Source of the DNA: Tretioscincus oriximinensis
Taxonomy: Eukaryota > Chordata > Lepidosauria > Squamata > Gymnophthalmidae
NCBI GenBank assembly: GCA_022410635.1
Contig: JAJVDF010000430.1
Span: forward strand, 295,696 to 359,695
Direction of reading: 5' to 3'
DNA length: 64,000 bases
A program made the translations under genes and the position numbers. Shown here piece by piece: positions 48,254-59,265 of the stretch. The notes beneath the pieces are model-generated. The model worked only from the letters and a program-made list of their open reading frames with translations, made no database searches and was not told the DNA's origin. The first letter of the stretch is position 1; each line of letters opens with the position of its first letter.

Positions 48254-48867
48254 CTGATGCAACAAGAGAGTTTGGGGATAGAAGAGAAAAATAATGTGCT
48301 TTGTTTAACCTCTTATTAAAAAACCATGAAGTGAACTAGAAATGGTAATACCACTGAAGTCTCATAAGCAACAATTAGAAGCTTTCATCATCATCATCAT
48401 CATTACTCACCACCACACAGCATGTCAGGTACAAAGAGATGCTACGAAGGCCAACTAATTCAAACCCTATCAAAGTTGGGTCTGTTATCAGTCTCTTTGT
48501 GTGTACATTTTAACTTCGTCCAATGCTGTTTGGTTACCACAACCATCACAGTAAAAGCTGATGTGATTTTCATAGTCTAGCCAGTTAACTTGTACAGGAC
48601 ACATCATGGCTCAGCTACAGCTAGTAGAAAATGGGGATCAGAGACTGATTTCATTCTGTCTTTGAATAGTATTTGATCAAAGCAAAATTATGGTTCCTGT
48701 GGACCAAGAATGTGGATCAAACCAGTTTCCTTTTGCACTGACCTCACAGTCCCAAGGACTTTCTAGGTATTTCCCTATCAGAAGTGAACTAAAAGCAAAT
48801 GATAATAACAATAATAACAATAATAACAATAATAATAATAATAATAACAATAATAATAATAATAATA

Positions 48868-48906
<39 letters not shown>

Positions 48907-48977
48907 GGCCTAAAATTAAAGGCAGTTTTATTGCCTACAGAGGGGATAATGAAATATAAAGCATATAATGCACTTAC
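48254..48977 (-). other. DTNA intron between w2 and w3
   Basis: A 724-bp intron holding the trinucleotide repeat at 48798-48905 and a short (CAT)n at 48387-48405. Nothing else is recognised. Confidence 0.8.
48798..48905. repeat. Compound trinucleotide microsatellite (AAT/AAC)n(GAT)n
   Basis: About 24 AAT/AAC units are followed by 12 GAT units. It ends about 72 bp from the splice donor of DTNA exon w2. The open frames across it (poly-Asn/Asp, poly-Met) are artefacts of the repeat. Confidence 0.95.
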
Positions 48978-49063
48978 ACCTCAATTTATCCATGATCTTT
49001 CCTCCACAGAGTGTTGCCAGGGCCATTTTGACTGCAAACACAGAAATCTTTCCATGTCCTTCT
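48978..49063 (-). CDS. DTNA: DTNA exon w2: EF-hand-like region
   Basis: This 86-nt exon encodes codons 72-99 ([13 protein letters not shown], then [15 protein letters not shown]). The first base completes Pro and the last base T starts Tyr. The acceptor is CTGTATAG and the donor is GTAAGT. It lies in the second half of the EF-hand-like region and is diagnostic for DTNA over DTNB, whose remembered counterpart begins SEGRGKLTVFSVK. A trinucleotide microsatellite (48798-48905) starts about 70 bp past the donor. Confidence 0.96.
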
Positions 49064-49439
49064 CTATACAGTAAGACAAAGTGACAATCATATTAGTATA
49101 TGTTTATTTTAGCAATGTTGATAAATAAAAATATGTATTTTAATTGCTTCCCCAATTATTCTAAAAACAATTATCTTTTTTAGATAAATTAACTATTTCC
49201 TTGTTAAACAAATTTGAGTATTATACTTCAGAAATTCTCATAAATCATAAAATTGTCAAAATCGATTTTACCACTCTGTGGTAACAGCAGTAAATGATAA
49301 AATCCAGATTCACCAAAATAACAGTATGAAACATCTCACAAGGCAAACCATAATTAACCATCAAAATAATTGTGTTTTCATAAGCTACAAGGACAAAGCA
49401 GTTAGTATGAAAAATAATTAAAGGCTGCATCTGCGCAGC

Positions 49440-51632
49440 TGAAACTCTATGGGAGCAATATGGAGGCTACTCTGACAAGGGTTCTGCCAAGTCCAAGAAG
49501 ACACCCGCACGGCTTACCTCTGCAGTAAAGGAAGTAATTAGAATGAAGAGAAATGCATTTAAAAAGTGGAAGGCCTATCCTAGTGAGGAGAACAGAAGGG
49601 AGCACAAACTGTGGCAAACCAAATGCAAGGTGGTAGTCAGGGACGCGAAGAAAAACTTTGAGGAGCACATTGCCAAGAATATTAAAAGAAATAACAAGGA
49701 CTTTTTCAAATATATCAGAAATTAGAATCCTACCAGGAAAGCAGTTGGACCATTAGATAGCAATGGACAAAAGGGAATAATCAAGAAGGATGTGGAGATT
49801 GCAGAGAGGTTAAATGAATTTTATGCTTCAGTTTTCACTGAAGAAGACAGAGGGAATTTCCCCGCAACAGATTTAGTTTTCTCACCAGAGGAATTAAACT
49901 GGATACAGATAACAAAGGAGGAGGTCCTTGCCAGCCTTAATAAGCTGAACATTTATAAATCCTCAGGGCCAGATGGCATTCACCCAAGAATTTCTAAAGA
50001 ACTCAAATGCGAAATTGCTGAACTTCTAACCAAAATATTTAATCTTTCCTTAAGATCAGGCATAGTACCAGTAGATTGGAGGTAGCTAACGTAACAGGAT
50101 CCTGGGGTGATCCCGGAAATTATAGACCAATCAGTTTAACATCAGTTCCAGGTAAAGTGTTGGAAACCATAACTGACAAAATTACTAAACACATGGAGAA
50201 GCACGCATTGCTGAATGAAACTCAGCACGGCTTCTCAAAGGTAAATCATGCCTTACCAACTTGCTAGAATTCTTTGAGAGTGTTAGCAAACATGTAGATA
50301 AAGGGGATCCAGTTGATATTGTCTATCTAGATTTTCAGAAGGCTTTTGATAAGGTCCCTCATCAAAGGCTTCTAAAAAAGCTCCATACTCATGGTATAAG
50401 AGGACAGACTTTGTCCTGGATTGGAAACTGGCTAAAAGATAGAAAACAGAGGAAAGTAATAAATGGACAGTTCTCTGAGTGGAAAGAGGTAAGAAGTGGG
50501 GTACCCCAGGGGTCTGTACTTGAACCCTTGCTTTTCAATATATTCATAAATGATCTGGATGCTGAGGTGAATAGTGAAGTAGCCAAGTTTGCTGACGACA
50601 CTAAACTGTTCAGGGTAGTGAAAACTGAAAATGATTGTAAGGCACTCCAGAGTGATTTACTGAAATTGGATGAGTNGGCATCAAAGTGGCAAATGCACTT
50701 CAATTTAAGCAAGTGCAAGGTCATGCACATTGGGGCAAAGAACCCCAACTACTCCTACCACCTGATGGGAACTAAGGTTTCTGTGACCAAGCAAGAAAAG
50801 GAACTTGGGGTGTTGGTGGACAATTCAATGAAAATGTCAACCCCATGTGCAGCAGCAGCAAAAAAGGCAAATTCCATGTTAGGGATAACTAGGAAAGGAA
50901 TCGAAAACAAGTCAGCAAATGTTGTTTTGCCTCTTTATAAATCTGTGGTGAGGCCACATTTGGAATACTGTGTTCAATTCTGGTCACCACATCTCAAGAG
51001 GCAACTTGAAAGAGGCAATTTTGGAACTGGAGAAGGTGCAGAAAAGGGCAACAAAAATGATCAAGGGTCTGGAGCACCTCCTTTATGAAGTCAGGCTGCA
51101 ACGTCTGGGCCTCTTCAGCCTCAAAAGGCGACATTTGAGAGATGATCTGATTGAAGTGTACAAAACCATGCNTAGGATGGATAGAGTGAATAGAGAAAAA
51201 ATGTTTTCTCTACCACACAACACAAGGACCAAAGGGCACTCCTTAAAACTNTTGGGTAGAAAAGTGAGAACAGACAAAGGAAAGTGTTTTTTCACCCAGA
51301 GGGTCATCGGCCTGTGGAATCTACTTCCTGAAGAGGTAGTGGTAGCTAACANCTTGGATTGTTTCAAGACAGGACTAGACAAGTTTATGGACACCAAGGG
51401 TATAAATGGATACTAGGATGGATGTCTGGATGTTGCCTCCGGGATGGAGCAACAGGCAAGACTCCTGAAGTGCCATTTGCAGGGAGTCATGAACAGGTGC
51501 ATATTTTGCTTTTCTCTGTTCGGACTGCCCAGGTGCATCTGGTGTGCCTCTGTGTGAGACAGAATGCTGGACTTGATGGACTGTGGCCTTATCCAGTATG
51601 GCTCTTCTTATGTTCTTATGTTCTTATGAACT
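49440..51632 (+). mobile_element. CR1-like LINE, 5'-truncated, with reverse transcriptase remains
   Basis: Consecutive open segments give the ORF2 order: 49543-49725 (RDAKKNFEEHIAKNIK), 49792-50085 (SSGPDGIHPRISKEL), 50076-50267 (NYRPISLTSVPGKVLE), 50261-51088 (DIVYLDFQKAFDKVPHQRLL, GVPQGSVLEPLLFNI, KFADDTKLF) and 50970-51416 (FTQRVIGLWNLLPEEVVVAN). The FADD catalytic motif is intact. Stops and frameshifts near 49726, 50085, 50255 and 51000 break the frame. The endonuclease half is absent. It ends with TTCTTATG units at 51606-51629. Confidence 0.92.
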
Positions 51633-51960
51633 GAATCACAGGCTATTAGCTCTCATNGCACTGAAATGGAACGTTGCTCCGCAATTTCTTGGAGTGGAGA
51701 CATGGCAATTCAGCCACAGATCCCCCCAGGAACGCCCTCCATCCATGCATATAATCGCGGCTTGGAGGACACCCATGGCTGGGCGAGATCTCTGCACAAA
51801 GTTGCACAAGACCAGGCACCCAGCTGCCAAAAGAGGAGTTTGAGCACNTTGCATGCCAGGAGCTATGTCAGANCTACAGCCGTGATTGCCATGGCAGTAA
51901 AGTGATCCACACATGTGGGTCACCAACACTGCCACGCAACAAACAAGATGCNGGCAAGCG
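51633..51960. other. Unassigned higher-GC stretch after the CR1
   Basis: About 330 bp with more GC than its surroundings (for example CAGCCACAGATCCCCCCAGG, TGGAGGACACCCATGGCTGG). Short open frames on both strands match nothing I know. It may be an older repeat into which the CR1 inserted. Confidence 0.35.
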
Positions 51961-52454
51961 GGTGATGAGGTAAAACCCTTATAGGTATTAACCCTTAGGT
52001 ATTAACCCTTATAGGCTTAATTCTCTGGAGAGCATGCTGATGCAACATATTGGGTATTGGGTAGAAAATGTGGAGTAAGTCAGTACTCAGGACAGAGAGC
52101 AGTTGTTAAGCATCACTTCTTGGGGCCACAGGACTTGCTTACAGACTTGCTTACTTCCACATAAGTACGCATAGACCTGCAGCTGTACTTGTAGGTACAT
52201 TCCTATGAATAGGTTTTGATTAGTTTTGATGCAACTATGAGATCTAGCAAATCATAGTGGCTGGAAACCCAGACAAGGCCTTTAGAGGATGCGATCCTTT
52301 TGGTCATGGAATCTCACTCTCAGTAAATAATAATATTGCAACTCTTGCTGCCTTCAACCATTCAGAATATACTTGCCAAGTAAGCAAGTAAATTTTAAAA
52401 GGAAAAACTAGTTTCATTAAAAATATATTTGAAGCAGAAATAAGAAAAGAAGTA

Positions 52455-52735
52455 GGCACGAATGGCTCAGTCACTAAGGAGACGGTCTTTCATCTGANAG
52501 GTCAGGTTTCGAAGCCCTGTGTCAGGNGTGGGGAGGGGCAAGCGCTTTCCACTAGCCTGTAGCCAACTCAGTTAACCAAAAGAGATGCAAATTTGTAATC
52601 TGCATTTCAATTAGATAAATGAGTACCATCACTAACCTGATGGGGAAGAAAGANTAAGATGNAAGCCTTCGGGTGAAAATTAACCCTGTACGCTGCTCTG
52701 GAAAAGAGCGGGCTATAAAAACTTGATTCTTCTTC
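52455..52735 (+). mobile_element. tRNA-related SINE, second family
   Basis: Head GAATGGCTCAGTCACTAAGG, then CATCTGANAGGTCAGGTTTC, GTAGCCAACTCAGTTAACCA, GAGTACCATCACTAACCTGA, AGCGGGCTATAAAAAC and a CTTCTTCT tail. It is the most complete copy of this family here. Confidence 0.75.
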
Positions 52736-53751
52736 TGCTAAGCAGTTCTGATTTTTTTATTTAATTAGGATAGAATTTTAATGATCTGCTGTCTTTGGCA
52801 TCTATAGCAAAATGCACCTCTTTTTTTTCTCTCCATATTTTTGAATTTTTATCTTTTTTATCTGGTCATATAATATGACGGGAGTAAAATCTGGGATTCC
52901 TCTTTACCCCTTTGTAAGTTTAATTATANNAATATTTTAATAAACTAATATTTTAATAAACTAATATTTTAAGCAATTTTTGACATTTCTGTTCACCAAA
53001 CAATCTAGCAAAATTTATAATACAATTCTTATTTTTCTTTTTTTTTACTCAATCGTTTACCACGATGATATTAATTTTCCTCTGGGATAGGATGCATTTT
53101 AATACTGAAACGTAAAACAAAATGTGGATTACAAATAATCTCATTTGCACGGCTAAGATTTTGTTAAGAGGGAAGAGGATATAGCAGGAATTAGAGCACA
53201 TACCATAGAATTTAGTTTTCTTCTTATGTTTCTCAAGGGTCACAAATTCAGCCTTGTTATAGATTTCCGAAGTATTCCTTTGTTGCTACATTTTTCAAAA
53301 ATCTTGGAAGGCCACCATTTCAGACTTTTCATGATGTCTCCTTGGAGAAGGCATGAGAGACGGCTGGATGCACTGTTCCTTTGCCCCTAGCCTAACTGTT
53401 ACCATGGTAACCAAACTGTACAATTTGATCTGCCTCTTCAAATGAATAACTAGCATGCAAAAGTTCATCAAGTGTATGGTGGAAGGAGGACAATAACAAT
53501 GTGGCAGAATAGGCAAGTAGTAAATAAAGATATTTAATAGTTGTTTAACTATTAACTTCCATCAATTGCATTTTCAGAGTACAAGATAGGAATTTGGAGA
53601 CTAACAAAAAATGTTAGTTAGCACATGTTTTTGTCCGATGCTGCATCTGATAGTGTCTGAAGAAATAGGCTTTTCTACAAAAGCTCATTNTGCATAATTT
53701 TATTATTAAATGCCCCTTTCTCCAACGACTGGAACATAGCTTTTGTTGCTT

Positions 53752-53915
53752 TCTAGACAACAGACACCCTGTGAAGTAGGTGGGGCTAAGAGTTCTAAAG
53801 AACTGTGAGTGGCCCAAGATCACCCAGCTGGCTTCATGGAAGAGTGTGGAATCGAACCAGGAGACTACCAGATAAGAGTCCAACACTCTAACCATTACAC
53901 CAAACTGGCTTTAAT
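53752..53915 (-). mobile_element. Sauria-type tRNA-derived SINE with well-kept head
   Basis: On the minus strand it starts GCCAGTTTGGTGTAATGGTT, continues AGAGTGTTGGACTCTTATCT and CTGGTTCGATTCCACACTC (A and B box-like), then CAGCTGGGTGATCTTGGGCC and ACTTCACAGGGTGTCTGTTG. It is the clearest squamate marker in the window. Confidence 0.87.
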
Positions 53916-53975
53916 CTTTTTTGTTATTCTTTATAGTACTAGAAGACTTCCTTGTTAGATTTTCTGAACCTAGAC

Positions 53976-54175
53976 TAGGCTGACCAGATGACCCCTTTTG
54001 GGGGGGGGTTGAAAACCCGTTTTTGGGGTGCCTCCCGATTTTTTCCGAGGAAAAAGATTTGAAAGGAAATTTGAAAAAAAAACTTTTTTTGAAAAAAATT
54101 CCTCAGAAAAAACTGGGAGGCACCCCAAAGCTGGGTTTTCACCCCCCACAAAAAGGGGGTCATCTGGTCAGCCTA
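53976..54175. mobile_element. 200-bp palindromic MITE with 8-bp target duplication
   Basis: Ends TAGGCTGACCAGATGACCCC and GGGGTCATCTGGTCAGCCTA are exact reverse complements over 20 bp; the pairing continues inward (GGGGTGCCTCCC against GGGAGGCACCCC). The identical 8-bp flanks ACCTAGAC (53968-53975, 54176-54183) fit a hAT-type insertion. There is no coding capacity. Confidence 0.88.
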
Positions 54176-54994
54176 ACCTAGACTAACACAGCTATTTATG
54201 CTGTGTTAGTCATTATGAGTGAGATAAAGTTACACCTGCCAAGATCCAAAGCTGATCTCAGGCATTCTTGTTAGTCATTTTAGGCTATTCAGAAACTTTA
54301 AAGAATGAAAATAAAATGCAGAGGAATCTTAATTACATCCATCCATAATAAACCCATTTAAAAGTAATGGGATGTCTTCCATAAATTCAGTTCTCACTCC
54401 TCTAGGCATTTTCTGATGGAAAATCAGTTTGCTGATTAACAAGAAAAGGGAGGTGGTGTGTCTCACAGCTGCAAAAAACGGCAGTTTGGAATTCTCACCA
54501 AACAATAAGCTTCTAACCTTATGGCACTATCCCTAAATAAACACCACTGCAGATGTTTCCACCAGCAGTGACATCCAAGGAACTGAATGTTTTTGCATTC
54601 TGCTAAGGATCAGGAAAAAACAGTTATACACACATCGCGACAACAATTCTTTTGATAAAGTAAATCTGAAGGTTCATGTTTGTGGGTAAAAGAGAGTTCA
54701 GATTGACGAAGCCGCCATTTTCTTTCCCATCTTGCTGCTCAAAAATGTCTCGCTGCATACTCTCCCAAATGGAGGACCAGCATTCTAGGTGATAAAAGGA
54801 TTCATGTTTGTTAATGGAAGATGAAACCCTTTTTGAAGGCCAACTGAAGCAATTTCCAAGCAACAGTAATGCACAAGTTACAATCTGAAGGTCGAGGCCA
54901 GCNTTATCCACAAAACAGTACGAGGTAAGAAATGTTTTTGTGTGAGAAGGTTAATAGCAGTGATGCAGTATTACCAGTTACCNAAGAAACTTAC

Positions 54995-55208
54995 GGATCA
55001 AATGCTGCCAGCAAGAAGTTGAGAAGTAAGCTGATGGATTGTTCTACATTGATCTGGTGAGTTGTTGGCATCCGCTTGTTCAGTTGATAGAAAACGGTGG
55101 ATAAGACAGCTTCAAGTCGAGCCACGTTCAACTCTATGTTTGGATCCAAATTGTTTAGTGAATTTTCTCGCAGTGCTTCTATTACATTCCAAATGTCCAC
55201 TAGGTGCA
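54995..55208 (-). CDS. DTNA: DTNA exon w1: EF-hand-like region, first part
   Basis: This 214-nt exon encodes window codons 1-70 ([15 protein letters not shown] through [10 protein letters not shown]) plus split codons at both ends. It is the first part of the EF-hand-like domain shared with dystrophin, a helical fold whose canonical calcium ligands are largely lost. The acceptor is TTACACAG and the donor is GTAAGT. The exon opens with TG, completing a codon (probably Leu) begun upstream, and ends with CC, completed to Pro by the next exon. The motif [20 protein letters not shown] is near-invariant in dystrobrevins. The preceding exon was not found in 55209-64000, so the upstream intron exceeds 8.7 kb. 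Confidence 0.96.
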
Positions 55209-56209
55209 CTGTGTAACATAAGAAAAATAAAGTAAGTTCTGAAAAAGCAAAGCANGGCAAAATAAAAAGGAAATAAGGTACTTCTACTCCAGTCCAACTG
55301 GGTCTTGGATAAATANATTATGGTCCATTGTGCAGATATGAGAAATGATGCTACTGCAATATACTGTTCTGTACTTGAATGTTCCATTACAATCCANGAT
55401 CATCCCCGGAATTCTCCTATCTATTGATCTCCTTGGAGTGCAAATCTTCGGCTGCTTCTTCATATAGGGTGCCTCCCAGCAACATGTTTAGTTTCACTAT
55501 TTCTTTTAAATCCAGAAAAACACGTTCACGANTCCGACTCACCTACCTTTAATTTTCCACGCTGTTTTGTTACATTTTACTTTACTATTTGGTTTATACT
55601 CCACCCACCCCACAAAGGGCTCTGGGTGGCTCACAGTGCAATACAAACCATAAAATACAAGATAATTATATAAAACCAGTAAAAATCCAGGAAATATTGC
55701 CTTGCATTATCGTCACATGACAAGCCCCATACGTCATTGCTGCGATTGGCTTAATACAATTCCCAGCATTCTATGCAAGCCGAGAGCCAATGAACTTTTA
55801 CCCTTGAAGTCTCACAAGATTTACAATGTCCATATTACTGAATGCCTTATAAAGGCTATTTTTCAGATTTTATAAACATCTGCCGCAAAATNAGACAAAC
55901 AGCAGTGGTTGGAAAATCTGAGACCATGGGGCTTTTTAGCAAGTGGATTACTGAACTTGCATGATCTCATGAGGTGGATTTTTTTAAAAAAATATTGAAC
56001 AAAATAACAACAAGTACAACAAACCAGAAACAAGACAGAAACACATATGAAATACACCACATAACANCCCACCCTCCCATGATCAGGTTTCAAATCAGGA
56101 ATATTTTCACTACAGACATAAACTTAGTTGGAAGATGTACTGAAATGTATAAAACATAACTGGACTGGCAATACCTGAAAGACCAAATTCTATGATCTTT
56201 TGCCAATTT

Positions 56210-58000
56210 TTAAACCATTAGCCTCTCAAGAAAATACCCTGGAATAAAATTCTGTTCTCCACAATCGCTTCTTGTAATGTGATCTCCATAATGTAATCTA
56301 TCCAGTGATCTTTTGTCCATGTATTCTTTTCTTTCTACCCCCTAGCAATTACCATATGTGTGGTCCAGATTTCCCTTTTAGTAATGTATTTTATATCTGA
56401 AGGAGGGTTATAATGCTCTGAAATAGTTGTAATCCAGAATTCATCTGACTCTGGGACATCAACCCCAACATTGTTTTAATTTCTGTATATATATTAAAGT
56501 TCTAAATTGTATGACCTCTTGACACTGGACCCACATGTGTATAAAATTCCCTCAAGTGGGGCAACCATGCCAGCATGTAGGTAAGATCCCAGTGGTGTGT
56601 GACAATTGGACAAGTGTAAATGGGCTAGCAATTTTTCCCAATTCTTTAAATTTAGATAATTTAATTTCCCTAATTGCATTAATCCAATCGTCCCAATGTC
56701 TATCACAAATAGGAAGTTCTTGATGCCATAGTTGTTTAATAGTTATTTTAGAATCATACTTAATCCTAATAATCAATTCATAAATTCTTGCAATTTTGCC
56801 CTTTTCCTTATTGATTCTAGCATTCACTATATTATCCATATCATGGATCGGGGTGCTCATAAGTACTTTCACCTGTGTTNTGTTTATATAAGTATAGAGA
56901 GCTAATTCGCCCATCCGATACTGTCCGTAGTTGTTAAATTCCTAATTTGATCTANTGACATTGNAACACCAGGTCTNGTAAACAAATCTCTTAATCTTCT
57001 ACATGATATAGCGTTAATATAATTGGCTAAATATTTTTCCCCTGGTCAGTTTCACTNCCAGATATGTAATTTTATTTTTGCCAGTCTTTAAATCGGTACT
57101 CTGATTTATAGCTCTCTGCAATCTTTTCAGTATATTACATGGAAGTAATTCTGATTTAGAAACATTGTTTTTAAGTCCTGACAGAGCTTCAAACTTTTTT
57201 ATCTCTTGTATTAGATGAGGCAAAGTGTGTTGCAGATCCCCTGTTATGAATAAAGCATCATCCGCGTACAGATTAAGTTTCAGGTCTTCTTTGCCCATTT
57301 GATATCCTGAGATATTATCGTTACTCCTTATTTTATTAGCGAGTGATTCAATCGCTAAAAGAAAATGGAGAAGTGAAAGAGGGCATCCCTGTTTCACACT
57401 GCTTTTGATCGGAAAGAGGTCCGATATATCACCATTGGTTCTTATCCTTGCCTGATTGTCATTATATAACTCCATTATTAATGTAGAGAAATTCCATCCA
57501 CACTTATATTGTTGACATAACTTAGACAAATAATGATTAACCGAATCAAATGCTTTGTAAATGTCAAGCTTAACAAAAGCAACTTTCCAATGATTTTTTT
57601 TTTTTGCATGGTACAAGATATTAGTTGAAATTTGTATGGGATCAGCAATTTGACAACCTTTTATGAAGCTGTATTGGTACATAACAACAGTTTTTGGAAT
57701 ATATTTCGTGAGGCACTTAGTTAATTTTTTTGCAAAGATCTTATAATCAATATTAGTCAGAGTAATATTCTGTATGATTCTACCTCCTCCTCTAGCTTTC
57801 CCTTTTTCAGGATAGGGACAATCTTGGCTATGGGATGGATTTTACATGATGTTGCTACCATCTTCGTAAAAATTGTTCGTGAGGGGAAATCCCTATATGC
57901 TATCATGCACCAGGCATTGTCCCTTCTAGTATACTTTGTCTGCATTGGCTGGAAGTATAAAATTAAGCACAAATCTGGTGCCTTATCCTAGTCATGTGGG
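56210..58000 (-). pseudogene. L1-like LINE ORF2 remnant with reverse transcriptase
   Basis: Minus-strand open segments run in ORF2 order: 57757-57972 (KIVPILKKGKLEEEVESYR), 57014-57682 (FVKLDIYKAFDSVNHYL, SSVKQGCPLSLLHFLLAI, LKLNLYADDALFITGD), 56552-56914 (IYELIIRIKYDSKITIKQLW) and then the C-terminal WTTHMVIARGWKEKNTW near 56300-56400. The YADD motif is intact but frameshifts and stops separate the parts. The 5' half (ORF1, endonuclease) is absent. Confidence 0.88.
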
Positions 58001-58474
58001 AGATCTCACAATAAGGTCTAGTGGCAGACCAGACTCTCTATTCCACACTACAGTGAGAAATCCTTTTTGATCCATTTGAGGAAGTGCAGTTGGAAATAGA
58101 ACCTGAAGTTGATACATACCAAAAAAGTATTTTAAATAAATGAAATTGCTACAAATGAAAGTTCCTGACCTTTGAAGTCTAATCTCCAGCCCCAAGGCTA
58201 ATAGTCCTCACAATATACTCCTAAATAGATTCTATATTAGATTCTTCCCTGCTTACATTTTCTGATGCAATTTCTACTTCAGTTTCTTTGATTTATGGTA
58301 CACACATTTGTCACAAAAATCCTTTGGATTGTAGGATTGTTTTCTCCCCCCCCCCTCTTTGAATTCCCAAGCACCTTGAGCTTTAGCAAGATATACTGTG
58401 CAGCATACTGCAAGCANACTTTGCTATTATTATGCGCTTATGCATAAAAAGAAGAGAGAGATCACTAGGGACAA

Positions 58475-58748
58475 GATTCAGCCCTTCAGACCATGGAACA
58501 ATCTCCTGCTTGAGGTGCATCAATCACCATCTCTATATGCTTTCAGAGNACTCCTAAAGACATACTTTTTTAACCCGGTCTTTGGCTGAAGGAAAAAAAA
58601 AACAGTTCTCCCTTCCCTACTTTTGGGCATTGTTTTAGTATGTTATTCTGCTTTTAATGACAACCTCCTTGAGATCCTGGAGAATAGGGTAGTATAGAAA
58701 TGCAAATGAATAAAAAAAGTCAATAAATAAATAGNTAAATAAATAAAT
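58475..58748 (+). mobile_element. L2-like LINE 3' end with (AAAT)n tail
   Basis: It encodes PWNNLLLEVHQSPSLYAF and LLKTYFFNPVFG at about 58490-58589, the usual last residues of L2 ORF2. The 3' UTR includes AACCTCCTTGAGATCCTGGA, and AATAAATA units follow to 58748. Confidence 0.75.
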
Positions 58749-58799
58749 GTTTTCCCTTATTCTCTAATTTTTCCTATACCTTTACATATTTCAAAAATA

Positions 58800-59265
58800 A
58801 GANCTCCATGCTTTGCTTCTAGTTCAGGAGTTGCAGCTGGTACAGAATGCGCATTATAGCATTTTTNGTTGTCTGCCCACATTAAGGTAGTAACAATGAT
58901 TTATAATGCCCTAAATGACTTGGGCCCCATAAAAATATTTGAAGGAAATCTCCTCCCATATCTACATACCCATATTCTTGATTGTCCCACCANCTTCACT
59001 CATCAAAGANGTGTGGACAAGTGGGAGGGGCTTCTCCAGGTTCTGGAATGGTCTCACCTCTGAGGTGCATTAGGTACCTACATTGTAGATTTATTTAGAT
59101 GTCTGGTGAAGATGCACCTGTTCATCCTNATCTTTGGCTGAGTCAGTTATCTCTCTTGCAGGCAACTATTATTTTTAACTGTTCTATTTTATCTGTGTTT
59201 ATGATTTTTCTANTGTGATCCNTTATGAGACNTTTGGATATATATTTATATATAAACAAATAAGT
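58800..59265 (+). mobile_element. L2-like LINE 3' end, second copy
   Basis: It encodes LQLVQNAHYSIF, then YNALNDLGPIKIFEGNLLPY and a degraded WSHL-type end, the order seen in L2 ORF2. The 3' UTR contains GTTATCTCTCTTGCAGGCAA, shared with 36985-37215. Confidence 0.75.

Larger units (their letters stand above)
53610..54210. repeat. GCTTTCGTAGAC-type SINE interrupted by two elements
   Basis: TGTCTGAAGAAATAGGCTTT at 53656 and GACTAACACAGCTATTTATG at 54181 are parts of one SINE-like repeat. It is interrupted by the Sauria-type SINE (53752-53915) and the MITE (53976-54175). Confidence 0.6.
49064..54994 (-). other. DTNA intron between w1 and w2
   Basis: It holds the long CR1 (49440-51632), a higher-GC unassigned stretch (51633-51960), short tandem repeats at 51975-52020 and 52931-52975, a tRNA-related SINE (52455-52735), a Sauria-type SINE (53752-53915) and a MITE nested in a SINE (53610-54210). 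52980-53600 and 54215-54990 show nothing I recognise. Confidence 0.7.
3259..55208 (-). other. DTNA: DTNA (alpha-dystrobrevin) locus, partial
   Basis: Fourteen exons on the minus strand join into one open frame of 506 codons, covering about residues 51 to 556 of the human protein as I remember it. Order of domains: EF-hand-like helical region, ZZ zinc finger, variable linker with syntrophin-binding segment, paired coiled coil that binds dystrophin. The protein is a cytoplasmic scaffold of the dystrophin-associated complex in muscle, neuromuscular junction and brain. DTNA rather than DTNB is indicated by [13 protein letters not shown], by [20 protein letters not shown], and by the segment LLARAAPAFLKGKG, which DTNB as I recall lacks. 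All intron ends are GT-AG. The first exon or exons (start codon) and the C-terminal exons are not in the window. Confidence 0.96.

Noticed and set aside
48690..49074. Open frames with poly-Asn/poly-Asp and poly-Ile/poly-Met
   Set aside because: Translations of the AAT/GAT microsatellite on the strand opposite DTNA.
53836..53915. tRNA-like sequence with A and B box
   Set aside because: It is the head of a SINE, followed by the SINE body; the cloverleaf is not intact.
54995..55208. DTNB or dystrophin as the gene identity
   Set aside because: Exon w2 ([13 protein letters not shown]), the AAPAFLKGKG exon and QRGAPDISFSIDA fit DTNA. Dystrophin lacks the dystrobrevin-type coiled-coil spacing seen here.
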